Source: a virus. From it: DNA of 23,441 nt. The DNA lies in the IMG/VR virus record IMGVR_UViG_3300040751_000800, positions 1-23,441 of that record, one strand, 5' to 3'. Positions 17,117-23,284 of the stretch are shown here, in pieces (position 1 is the stretch's first letter; every line of letters begins with the position of its first letter). The position numbers and the translations under genes were made by a program. The notes under the pieces were generated by a model. That model saw nothing but the letters and a program-made list of their open reading frames with translations, did no database searches and was not told the origin of the DNA.

Positions 17117-18063
17117 TCTTTCTGTACTAGCTGTAACAGTTTATCTAACTTTTCCTCTAACGACTGAAAATCCGTGTGTCGCAGGTTCGATTCCCGCTCT
17201 GGCCACTTCATCGTTTTTGTAACATCCTCTGTATCCTCTCTGTAAATTCCTAACGAATTCACTAATTCTTGTAGCGGCAAATGAGTCGTATTCAGATAGA
17301 GTTCTGTAGTCGATAATCGCTCATGTCGTAGCAGATGTTGCACGTGTACTGGGTTCATGTTTCCGGACAATAGTTCAGTAGCAACAGAAGCTCTATAACC
17401 ATGGAGTGGTTTCGGTCCATCTAAATCGATAGACTTCTGAAACTTTCTCATCGAATACGTGAGATGACTCAGTTCTTTAAAATGGTGATCCAAGTAATTA
17501 GTTTCCCCCTCATGTTTTTCGATCTGTAAAAACTCCAGTAGCTTCGGATGTATCGGGAGAATGGAGTCTTGTTTATTCTTTGTTGTCCAATCGTCTTTTC
17601 CTTCAATACGGATTCCAGATCCGATATCTGTCCAATTTAAATGGAACAGTTCTCCTGCCCTCATTCCGGTATATCTGAGCATGTAATGAGTTCTCCGAAG
17701 AATTTGATATCTCCGTGATCGTTGTGCTCTGTGATTAAGAATGGTTTCGATGATCTCCAGTTGATGAGTTGTCCAGACCTTCGGAATCTTTTTGTTCACT
17801 TTCAGCATCGGCACATAAAATTTCTGATGATTTAAATATTTATGACACCAGTTCAAATAAGCCTTCAGTGATCGTAAATGAGAATTGATTGAACCATCGG
17901 ATAGACCTTCGGACCGGAGATGATCGACAAAGTCCTTAAAAGTTTCGTAAGTAATGGAATCGGATGTCGAGAAGGCTTGCCATCGGGCTAATTGAGGTCG
18001 ATAGGTATCAACAGTCCTCTGAGAACGATATGTCCGTAGATAGTCGATATATTGATCAATCAT
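17110..18063 (-). CDS. int: Tyrosine recombinase, phage integrase
   Basis: A 317-residue integrase. The N-terminal core-binding (SAM-like) part spans residues 1-85 and the catalytic domain about 95-265. Catalytic residues are visible: Arg135 in YTGMRAGEL, a beta-hairpin Lys at 162 or 164 in WTTKNKQD, His221 and Arg224 in LHGYRAS, His247 in LLRHERLS, and nucleophile Tyr256 in TTELYLN. The remaining residues form a tail whose positions 287-301 (WPERESNLRHTDFQS) are the antisense translation of a tRNA-Phe 3' half, meaning attP lies within the gene. The final residues (SLEEKLDKLLQLVQ) form a short Leu-rich helix. The gene overlaps the repressor gene by 4 bases, so both are probably on one message. 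Confidence 0.93.
   Translation of the reverse strand: MIDQYIDYLRTYRSQRTVDTYRPQLARWQAFSTSDSITYETFKDFVDHLRSEGLSDGSINSHLRSLKAYLNWCHKYLNHQKFYVPMLKVNKKIPKVWTTHQLEIIETILNHRAQRSRRYQILRRTHYMLRYTGMRAGELFHLNWTDIGSGIRIEGKDDWTTKNKQDSILPIHPKLLEFLQIEKHEGETNYLDHHFKELSHLTYSMRKFQKSIDLDGPKPLHGYRASVATELLSGNMNPVHVQHLLRHERLSTTELYLNTTHLPLQELVNSLGIYREDTEDVTKTMKWPERESNLRHTDFQSLEEKLDKLLQLVQKDQ
17162..17206 (+). other. attP: attP core: 3' half of tRNA-Phe(GAA)
   Basis: On the + strand the sequence runs from GACTGAAAATCCGT (anticodon loop with GAA anticodon and the 3' anticodon strand) through GTGTC (variable loop), a T arm with TTCGATT loop, TCTGGCC (3' acceptor strand), the discriminator A and a following C. No D arm or 5' half precedes it, so this is a partial tRNA copy, the usual form of a phage attachment core. 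It lies inside the integrase reading frame, about 45 bases before the end of that gene. The direct repeat TGTAACA at 17132-17138 and 17218-17224 flanks it and could be an arm site. Confidence 0.85.
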
Positions 18064-18692
18064 AGTGCCTTTACTAAACGAACAACTCTTCCGACAATAA
18101 TGAACCCGTCACTATCATCAGCCGTAATCGTGAGATCCTTGTAGATCGGATTATCAGAAACAATCCGGTATTCATCTTGAGCTACCCGTTGCACCCGTTT
18201 GACATGAAGAGAATCCCAGAGTCTCAAGACATAGACTCCGTCACCGAGAAAGCCACTGTTCATATGAACGAGAATCGTATCTCCGGAACCCATCAAAGGA
18301 CTCATGCTGTCACCGACTACGGTAATGAAGGCTAAATTGCTATCCGGCAACTTTGGTAGCCACTCGGTAATCACAGAGATTGTTTCTCCGTTTTCATCGG
18401 CAGTCAGCGTCCCTGCTCCTCCACTAGCTTCGGTATCGAACTTTCGGATCAGCCGATAGTTATCATCTCTGATCACTTCTTCCGTTTTGACCTCATCTAT
18501 ATTTCCAAAGGCCTTTTCTATCTTGCTCAGAAAGTAGGATGAATCCTGTTTTCCTTGAAGAACTCGGTTCACTTTAGATCGATCCCATCCAATGGCATCT
18601 GCTATCTCCTGCTGAGAAAATCCCTGGGACTTCCGCCACAGATCAAAATTTTCTGATATTTTTTGCACTTTATTGTTGACTCGTTTAATCAT
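18060..18692 (-). CDS. LexA/CI-type autocleaving lysogeny repressor
   Basis: A 210-residue repressor. Residues 15-65 form an HTH (LWRKSQGFSQQEIADAIGWD and the recognition part RSKVNRVLQG). Residues about 86-208 form a peptidase S24 domain. Ser129 in VVGDSMSPL and Lys165 in LHVKRVQRV are the likely catalytic pair. An Ala93-Gly94 bond (GGAGTL) lies 36 residues before the Ser, matching the LexA/CI cleavage spacing. By family knowledge it should self-cleave with RecA after DNA damage. No Shine-Dalgarno is apparent before the start, so the mRNA may be near-leaderless. The divergent early operon starts 65 bases upstream, and the integrase gene follows. Confidence 0.9.
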   Translation of the reverse strand: MIKRVNNKVQKISENFDLWRKSQGFSQQEIADAIGWDRSKVNRVLQGKQDSSYFLSKIEKAFGNIDEVKTEEVIRDDNYRLIRKFDTEASGGAGTLTADENGETISVITEWLPKLPDSNLAFITVVGDSMSPLMGSGDTILVHMNSGFLGDGVYVLRLWDSLHVKRVQRVAQDEYRIVSDNPIYKDLTITADDSDGFIIVGRVVRLVKAL

Positions 18693-18706
18693 TTCTGATC
18701 AGATAT
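18676..18706 (+). promoter_or_regulatory. Candidate rightward early promoter
   Basis: A TTGACT -35-like hexamer at 18676-18681 is followed, after about 18-19 bases, by a weak -10-like stretch (CAGATA/AGATAT, 18700-18706). It overlaps the repressor start codon and contains the palindrome at 18694-18703, so repressor binding there would block it, as in lambda-type switches. The -10 is poor, and the assignment is inference. Confidence 0.35.
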
Positions 18707-18741
18707 GCACTCTGCTGCATCAGAGTGAACGGTTAACGGTT
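18694..18741. promoter_or_regulatory. Operator region between repressor and early operon
   Basis: Three elements lie in 48 bases. TCTGATCAGA (18694-18703) is a perfect 10-bp palindrome. CACTCTG and CAGAGTG (18708-18714 and 18721-18727) form a perfect 7-bp inverted repeat with a 6-base spacer. AACGGTT is repeated in tandem (18728-18741). The first two are plausible dimer sites for the S24 repressor; the tandem heptamer could bind another regulator, such as the HTH of the first early gene. Confidence 0.55.
18702..18729 (-). promoter_or_regulatory. Candidate repressor promoter (leftward)
   Basis: On the - strand a TTCACT -35-like hexamer (18724-18729) precedes a CATATC -10-like stretch (18702-18707) with 16 bases between. 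A transcript would begin only a few bases before the repressor ATG at 18692, which fits the missing ribosome site. The elements overlap the 7-bp inverted repeat, allowing autoregulation. Weak consensus match. Confidence 0.3.
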
Positions 18742-18756
18742 AGAACATGGAGTGAA

Positions 18757-19692
18757 ATGCAAGATACCAACCTTCTCAATACCACTCAGGCCGCCAAGGC
18801 TCTTGGAGTCAGTGTCGATCAGATACGAAGAATGATCAGTAATGGTCAGATCAAAAGTATCCAGACCCACGATAGATCCCCTCATTTAATCCCCACTGCA
18901 GAAATCCTCCGGAACACTGAGATAAAACCGAGATCCTCTCGGATGTCCTTTGAAGAATACTGTGAACTGGATGGACTGAATGCGTCTTTGATCAAGAGAC
19001 TGAACAAGTCTTTAAACCATTACCTCTCTACTCCGTCAGATCCGTCTTCAGCGATGGCAAAGGGAACCGCCATTCATGACAGCATTGAACTGCGACTAGC
19101 CGGAAAATCTTTCGGGGAAAAGTATGTGGTTGCGCCCAATGTGGACAGAAGGACGAAAGCAGGACGAGAGGAATACGATCAGTTTGTAGCAGAAGAAAAA
19201 AGAACGGTACTGAAGAAGGAAGACTACGAAGACGTAGTGCTGATGACCGAGTCAGTTTTCAGACATCCTGAGTTCTGGAGAATTATTCCTAATGCGGAAG
19301 TAGAACAGGTGATCACCTGGGAAGAAAACGGTATCCGAGCAAAAGCGAGACTTGATTACAGTGACGAGGGACAGCACCTCGTAGTGGATCTGAAGAGTGC
19401 TCAGGATGCTTCACCATACGGATTCAAGAAAGCAGTCACACGGTATCAGTACGACATTCAAGCCAACTGGTATCGAAGAGCTTATCAATCTGTTTCCGGT
19501 CACTACCCAGAGTTTTTATTTTTAGTTGTCGAAAACACAGCACCCTACAACGTAGCTCTTTACAAATTGTCCGATGAATTGATGCACAACGCAGAGTTCA
19601 AGATCAATCAGGCAGTCGAATTATACAAACAGTATCTCTCTGGAGAGATCTATAGCCAGGGATACCATGAGGACGTAATGGAGTTGTCATGA
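18757..19692 (+). CDS. HTH DNA-binding domain fused to RecE-like PD-(D/E)XK exonuclease
   Basis: With the ATG at 18757 (GGAG 4 bases before it) the protein has 311 residues. An upstream in-frame ATG at 18673 would overlap the repressor gene and the operators, and is unlikely. Residues 6-54 are an excisionase/MerR-like HTH (LLNTTQAAKALGVSVDQIRR, then a wing with SPHLIP). Residues 64-300 resemble the DUF3799/RecE exonuclease family: the GTAIHDSIE motif with His107, acidic residues near 181-183, Asp200 in KARLDY, Asp211-Leu-Lys213 in VVDLKSA, and a YQYDIQANWY helix (230-239). This should be the 5'-3' exonuclease partner of ERF. As first gene of the early operon it sits where Cro or Xis is usually found. 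Confidence 0.82.
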   Translation: MQDTNLLNTTQAAKALGVSVDQIRRMISNGQIKSIQTHDRSPHLIPTAEILRNTEIKPRSSRMSFEEYCELDGLNASLIKRLNKSLNHYLSTPSDPSSAMAKGTAIHDSIELRLAGKSFGEKYVVAPNVDRRTKAGREEYDQFVAEEKRTVLKKEDYEDVVLMTESVFRHPEFWRIIPNAEVEQVITWEENGIRAKARLDYSDEGQHLVVDLKSAQDASPYGFKKAVTRYQYDIQANWYRRAYQSVSGHYPEFLFLVVENTAPYNVALYKLSDELMHNAEFKINQAVELYKQYLSGEIYSQGYHEDVMELS

Positions 19693-20564
19693 AGCAGTGC
19701 AAACTATGCCGGAAGGAGATGTCGGTAACAGCCAATAACCAGAGGTACTGTGGAGATCCTTGTACCTATAAAATGTATGAACGAAGACATACAAGGCTAA
19801 AACCTAGTAACTGTGCAACCTGCAATAGCACCTTCCAACCAAAAACGAATATCAATGTCTACTGTTCCAAAGAATGTCAGAAAGTCGGAAGCAAGAAGTT
19901 CTATCAAGAGTATTTAAAGAAGAGACGAGAAGAACGTTCAATCAGATTAAAGGACAAACCAGAGAAGGTTTGTGCTTATCGGCACTGTAACCGGAAATTC
20001 AAAGATGTTCATCCAAACAAACGCTTCTGTAGCACGATCTGTCAGAGAGGGAACGAAAGAGTAGTTGAAAACGAAAAGTGGTTGAACAGAAAAAAGGTCC
20101 ATTGTGCAGCATCTACTTGTTCCAAGCTATTCATTCAGAAGAACTCCAACCAGATCTACTGTAGCCATGTGTGCAAGCGATTAGTCAGAAACCTTCGGGA
20201 CCGAGAACGATACAAACAGAATCCGAATAGGCCATGTAGCCGATGTAAACAACGGGTTCTATCAAAGAATTCCAAGGCAAAGATTTGTGATCGATGTTCC
20301 AAGGATCTTCAGCAGATCAAGATGAATAAACAGATGTTTAATGCTCCGGAATCCGACATTGTCTTTGAGCCGGAGAGCAATGACTTCTTCAGTAGTCCTT
20401 GGACCCGTTTACAGAAAAGACATTTCATCGATCTGGAACCGACCGACTCTTCCGTAGAGTCTTCGGATTTTAAGGATCAAATTCAAAACTATTTAAAGAA
20501 AGGAGGAAAGATTACGAAGCTATCAGTCGGTTTCTGTCACTCACCCATTACGATGGAGCAGTAA
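19689..20564 (+). CDS. Protein with five tandem zinc-finger (treble-clef-like) modules
   Basis: A 291-residue basic protein that begins in the ATGA overlap of the exonuclease gene. Five four-Cys modules are visible: C4-C7/C21-C25, C42-C45/C59-C63, C95-C100/C114-C118, C139-C144/C158-C162 and C183-C186/C200-C203. Every module has exactly 13 residues between its Cys pairs, and most have Tyr or Phe before the third Cys (YCGDPC, YCSKEC, FCSTIC, YCSHVC). Lys/Arg-rich helices separate them. The tail (about 220-291) is acidic, then has FKDQIQNYLKKGGKITKL, a short motif seen at the ends of other small phage regulators. DNA or RNA binding is likely; the precise role is unknown. Its place between exonuclease and ERF suggests a recombination or replication accessory. 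Confidence 0.7.
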   Translation: MKQCKLCRKEMSVTANNQRYCGDPCTYKMYERRHTRLKPSNCATCNSTFQPKTNINVYCSKECQKVGSKKFYQEYLKKRREERSIRLKDKPEKVCAYRHCNRKFKDVHPNKRFCSTICQRGNERVVENEKWLNRKKVHCAASTCSKLFIQKNSNQIYCSHVCKRLVRNLRDRERYKQNPNRPCSRCKQRVLSKNSKAKICDRCSKDLQQIKMNKQMFNAPESDIVFEPESNDFFSSPWTRLQKRHFIDLEPTDSSVESSDFKDQIQNYLKKGGKITKLSVGFCHSPITMEQ

Positions 20565-20809
20565 TGATCAGTTTAGACAAAGCAAAATCACTGATGAAAG
20601 GACCGAACTATATGGAGGAAATGGTCATGGAGACACTCAAAGCCTCTGATCTCTCGTTAATACCGGAGGATACGGAAGTAGATTTCGATGATGAAGAACT
20701 ACTGGAAGCCTTCCAGATTGCTCAGTCACAGATTCATTTGAAAAACTATCGTCTAGCGAATTCCGTTCTCCTTTTCTGTCACCGACTTCTCAAGGAAAGA
20801 TATGAGTGA
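20564..20809 (+). CDS. Small acidic protein of unknown function
   Basis: An 81-residue protein coupled to the zinc-finger gene (TAATG) and overlapping the ERF gene by 8 bases. The middle is strongly acidic (PEDTEVDFDDEELLEAF) and the C-terminal half looks helical (QIAQSQIHLKNYRLANSVLL). No membrane segment, no known motif. The tight overlaps support it as a real gene of the recombination operon, perhaps an accessory to ERF or the nuclease. Not recognised. Confidence 0.6.
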   Translation: MISLDKAKSLMKGPNYMEEMVMETLKASDLSLIPEDTEVDFDDEELLEAFQIAQSQIHLKNYRLANSVLLFCHRLLKERYE

Positions 20810-21260
20810 ACTATTTTTACAATTGACATCAGAACTATCGTCATCACTGGATACCCAGGAACTCGACAAGGCACTCGCCAAGGTCAAAGAGGAGATGAGT
20901 GCTCTCGTAGAAAAGGACGGAACCAATCCCCATTTCAGAAACAGTTTTACTTCTCTGTCCGCACTACTGAAAGCAGCAACTCCGGTACTCGCTAAACATG
21001 GACTCTCTCTTCAGCAGCATCCAACGAGTTCTAAGTTAGTATCCAGACTGTCTCATTCATCAGGTCAATGGATCGTATCAGAATATTCGTTACCGACACA
21101 CAAGGATGATCCCCAGGGAGACGGTTCAGCAATCACATATGCACGGAGGTACTGCTACCAGAGCATTCTGGGTCTAGCTGGAGACATGGATGACGATGGA
21201 AATGCCAGTATGCCAATTAGTGCTGGCCCTCCGATGCCGAGAACCGGAGTGAAACGATGA
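20802..21260 (+). CDS. erf: ERF-family single-strand annealing recombinase
   Basis: A 152-residue ERF protein, shorter than P22 Erf (204), mainly in the C-terminal part. The family signature is clear: helix EMSALVEKDGTNPHFRNSFT, then LLKAATPVLAKHGLSLQQ, and the conserved block GDGSAITYARRYCYQSILGL with AGDMDDDGN (residues 107-134). By family knowledge, such proteins form rings on ssDNA and anneal complementary strands, working with a 5'-3' exonuclease such as the RecE-like enzyme encoded three genes upstream. It overlaps the next gene by 4 bases. Confidence 0.92.
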   Translation: MSELFLQLTSELSSSLDTQELDKALAKVKEEMSALVEKDGTNPHFRNSFTSLSALLKAATPVLAKHGLSLQQHPTSSKLVSRLSHSSGQWIVSEYSLPTHKDDPQGDGSAITYARRYCYQSILGLAGDMDDDGNASMPISAGPPMPRTGVKR

Positions 21261-21475
21261 TCGAAGGATATCTGGAAGACATGCTGATGGAACGAAAGTA
21301 CGGAGTCTCTCTCCAAGAGATTCAGAATCTTTATAGCGTGATGACTTGGCAAGTGTATCTGCGATTACTCCAAGAAGACAGAAGGGAAACCGTTCCCTCG
21401 GATCTAGTGGAAGCTGCAGAACGTTATGTCATAGCCTTTAACGAATGGGATCAACAACGAAATTTAGAGGACTGA
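21257..21475 (+). CDS. Small helical protein of unknown function
   Basis: A 72-residue protein starting in an ATGA overlap with the ERF gene and ending directly before the next start. It is predicted mostly helical and acidic (IEGYLEDMLMERKYGVSLQE; later PSDLVEAAERYVIAFNEW). The stretch KYGVSLQEIQNLY could be a short HTH, but it is too short to assert. Not recognised; the call rests on tight packing in the operon. Confidence 0.55.
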   Translation: MIEGYLEDMLMERKYGVSLQEIQNLYSVMTWQVYLRLLQEDRRETVPSDLVEAAERYVIAFNEWDQQRNLED

Positions 21476-22345
21476 ATGTTACCACAACTATCACTCGTGG
21501 AAGATGATTTTCTATCAACAATTCGTAAGGTTTCCAGAGATGGATACTGTCGATTACACATTGATCCAAGTGACGCAAAGTCTTTACTGGTAAAAAACAC
21601 GAACAACCGGAAACTCCGACAAACCGTAGTCGATTACTATGCGAATGAAATGATCAATGGGAATTGGATAGACAACGGAGATCCGATCCGGATTGCACGG
21701 TCAGGGCGGTTACTGAATGGACAGCATCGGTTATCTGCACTGGTCAAGGCAGGAGTAACGCTACCGTTTCATTTTCTATCGAATCTATCAGAAGAATCTT
21801 TTGAGCAGATGGACAATGGAGCAAAGCGAACACTGAATGACAACCTTGATATCGTCTCGGATCATGTATCGATTCTCAATGGGATTTATCAGTTAAAAGA
21901 AGGAGTGATGCAACGGAAGAGAACCGGACCATCTCAGATCAAATCGGTAGTGACAGATGAGATCATCGAATTGATGGAAGAGATGCCGAGGACAAAGAGA
22001 CGGTTTATTCGTAGTCAGTACGTCAAAGCAGTGACAGTGACTTGTGTTCTCATTGGGGAACCAAAGGAAAGAGTTTTTAGTCGATACGAGAACATCATCA
22101 CGTTGACTCCAACAAATTCACTGGAACTGAACTTCAATCGGTGGCTTACCAACAATCTTACTTATAAAGGAGCACGGGTCAGTCATTACTTCTCAATTTC
22201 TCGGTTGGTTCCAGCATTCTATAAGTTTTATACGAGCATGGAATCCGATAAGCAATTTCGATTGGGAGAGGATGAATCCAAGGAGATTCTGAAATCTCTC
22301 TCTGTGTATCTGAAAGACTATTACAGATCACTGAATCACCCGTAA
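21476..22345 (+). CDS. ParB-like nuclease-domain protein
   Basis: A 289-residue soluble protein. Residues about 28-125 contain a ParB/Srx-like block: an N-terminal helix with YYANEMINGNWIDNGDPIRI, then the signature GRLLNGQHRLSALVKAGVTL (GxxxxxGxHRxxA, residues 77-96), and a following FEQMDNGAKRTLNDNLDI segment, all shared by phage proteins usually labelled ParB-like or hypothetical. The C-terminal 160 residues are helical and basic. Such proteins bind or cut DNA or bind CTP; here the activity cannot be set. It closes the tightly packed part of the recombination operon. Confidence 0.7.
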   Translation: MLPQLSLVEDDFLSTIRKVSRDGYCRLHIDPSDAKSLLVKNTNNRKLRQTVVDYYANEMINGNWIDNGDPIRIARSGRLLNGQHRLSALVKAGVTLPFHFLSNLSEESFEQMDNGAKRTLNDNLDIVSDHVSILNGIYQLKEGVMQRKRTGPSQIKSVVTDEIIELMEEMPRTKRRFIRSQYVKAVTVTCVLIGEPKERVFSRYENIITLTPTNSLELNFNRWLTNNLTYKGARVSHYFSISRLVPAFYKFYTSMESDKQFRLGEDESKEILKSLSVYLKDYYRSLNHP

Positions 22346-22353
22346 CCAGAATC

Positions 22354-22457
22354 AGACAGGGTATAGCCAGTGGGCCTTCCTCCCTAAACAAATGGTCCGA
22401 ATTCATTACTGGTTAATCAATACGAGAGTTCCGCATTTCTCTACGATGACCCTGTCT
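22354..22457 (+). ncRNA. Candidate structured RNA in the early operon gap
   Basis: In the only sizeable noncoding gap of the early operon, AGACAGGGT (22354-22362) pairs perfectly with ACCCTGTCT (22449-22457). Inside, 22364-22371 pairs with 22408-22415 (8 bp, one G-U), continuing through 22372-22376 with 22394-22398 (5 bp, one G-U) and leaving a 9-base bulge and a 17-base loop. A weak 4-bp helix (22425-22428 with 22439-22442) would complete a three-way junction. The element ends 19 bases before the next small gene. Function unknown; could be an mRNA cis-element or a small RNA. Confidence 0.4.
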
Positions 22458-22476
22458 CCTCACACATGGAGTAGCA

Positions 22477-22596
22477 ATGGATGCAACACTTCGCTTTTCT
22501 GTTTTCCTCACGTTGGCCTCACTAGCTTTCTTGCTACTGACTCCAGCGATCATCAATTCCATTAACTTCTGGACCAAAGTGTTCAGCCATTTCTAG
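22477..22596 (+). CDS. 39-residue single-pass membrane peptide
   Basis: A short reading frame with a GGAG ribosome site 5 bases before its ATG. Its stop codon lies within the AGGAGATC site of the next gene. The peptide has a single hydrophobic segment (FSVFLTLASLAFLLLTPAII, residues 7-26) and a short polar, aromatic end (NFWTKVFSHF). It is an unusual product for a recombination operon; possible roles are membrane anchoring or superinfection interference, both speculative. Not recognised. Confidence 0.55.
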   Translation: MDATLRFSVFLTLASLAFLLLTPAIINSINFWTKVFSHF

Positions 22597-22603
22597 GAGA
22601 TCA

Positions 22604-22861
22604 ATGAGAAAGATCGTACAGATCAGTACGCTTGTCCACGAAGACAATGTTTTCGTATATGCCTTGTGCGATGACGGGACTCTCTGGTGCTGCATCAAAG
22701 GGGTAGTCGATGAATTTATGCTCCCGATCAATGCTATGACAGATGACGATTGGGGGTTAGTTGCAAACGTACCTCAGATGGTTAAATGTCCTGATTTCCA
22801 AGAGAGTTCGGAGGCTATTCAAACATTACGTAATAAATTTTTTAAGAAATATAACTACTAG
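22604..22861 (+). CDS. Small protein of unknown function
   Basis: An 85-residue soluble protein with a good AGGAGA ribosome site. The first 50 residues look like a small beta sheet (KIVQISTLVHEDNVFVYALC, then DDGTLWCCIKG), a strand pattern like a single beta-propeller blade; the C-terminal 25 are helical and basic (LRNKFFKKYNY). The next gene follows after 9 bases. Small beta proteins of this kind are common in phage early operons. Function is unknown. Confidence 0.6.
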   Translation: MRKIVQISTLVHEDNVFVYALCDDGTLWCCIKGVVDEFMLPINAMTDDDWGLVANVPQMVKCPDFQESSEAIQTLRNKFFKKYNY

Positions 22862-22870
22862 GAGAAATCT

Positions 22871-23284
22871 ATGGACTTAGGATTTTCAATTGAAATCGAA
22901 TACCCGAAAGAAATGATTCAAACCTCTCCGTTGCCCCCTGGAGAGCATATGGTCGAGATCCAATACATTGGTAGCAAACCAACGAAGTCCGGTGGCTGGA
23001 TGCTAAACATGAAGTTAGCAAACGATCATGGACATGTCTGGGATAATTTCAATGTTGGTCATGCATCTGAAACCACTCGTCAGAGTGCTCAGAAGAAACT
23101 GGGAAGAGTAGCCCGTTGTAGTGGTCTGGAAGGATCGTTCAGTAATACGGATGATCTGTTAAACAGAACCGTAGCAGTCGAACTCGGATTAAATCAGAAC
23201 GGGTACATCGAAGTGCTGAAATACAAGGAGAAACTGTCACAGGTTCCGGTGGCGGATACTGATGACGATGAACCTGAGTTTTGA
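22871..23284 (+). CDS. ssDNA-binding protein of the DUF669 type
   Basis: A 137-residue protein with an excellent AGGAGA ribosome site. The layout LPPGEHMVEIQYIGSKPTKS followed by GGWMLNMKLAN and VWDNFNVGHASETTRQSAQK, with a later GLEGSFSN segment, fits DUF669-like phage proteins, an OB-fold group that protects single-stranded DNA. The C-terminus is very acidic (DTDDDEPEF), as in SSB tails that recruit partners. It is encoded next to the resolvase and downstream of ERF and exonuclease, which supports the role. It overlaps the next gene by 17 or 23 bases. Confidence 0.8.
   Translation: MDLGFSIEIEYPKEMIQTSPLPPGEHMVEIQYIGSKPTKSGGWMLNMKLANDHGHVWDNFNVGHASETTRQSAQKKLGRVARCSGLEGSFSNTDDLLNRTVAVELGLNQNGYIEVLKYKEKLSQVPVADTDDDEPEF

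Noticed and set aside
17162-17206. A complete tRNA-Phe gene
   Set aside because: Only the anticodon loop to 3' acceptor strand is present; the preceding bases form no D arm or 5' acceptor strand, and the region is integrase coding sequence on the other strand.
18673-18756. Longer start for the HTH-exonuclease gene
   Set aside because: It would overlap the divergent repressor gene and cross the operator and putative promoter; the ATG at 18757 has a GGAG site and starts just before the HTH.
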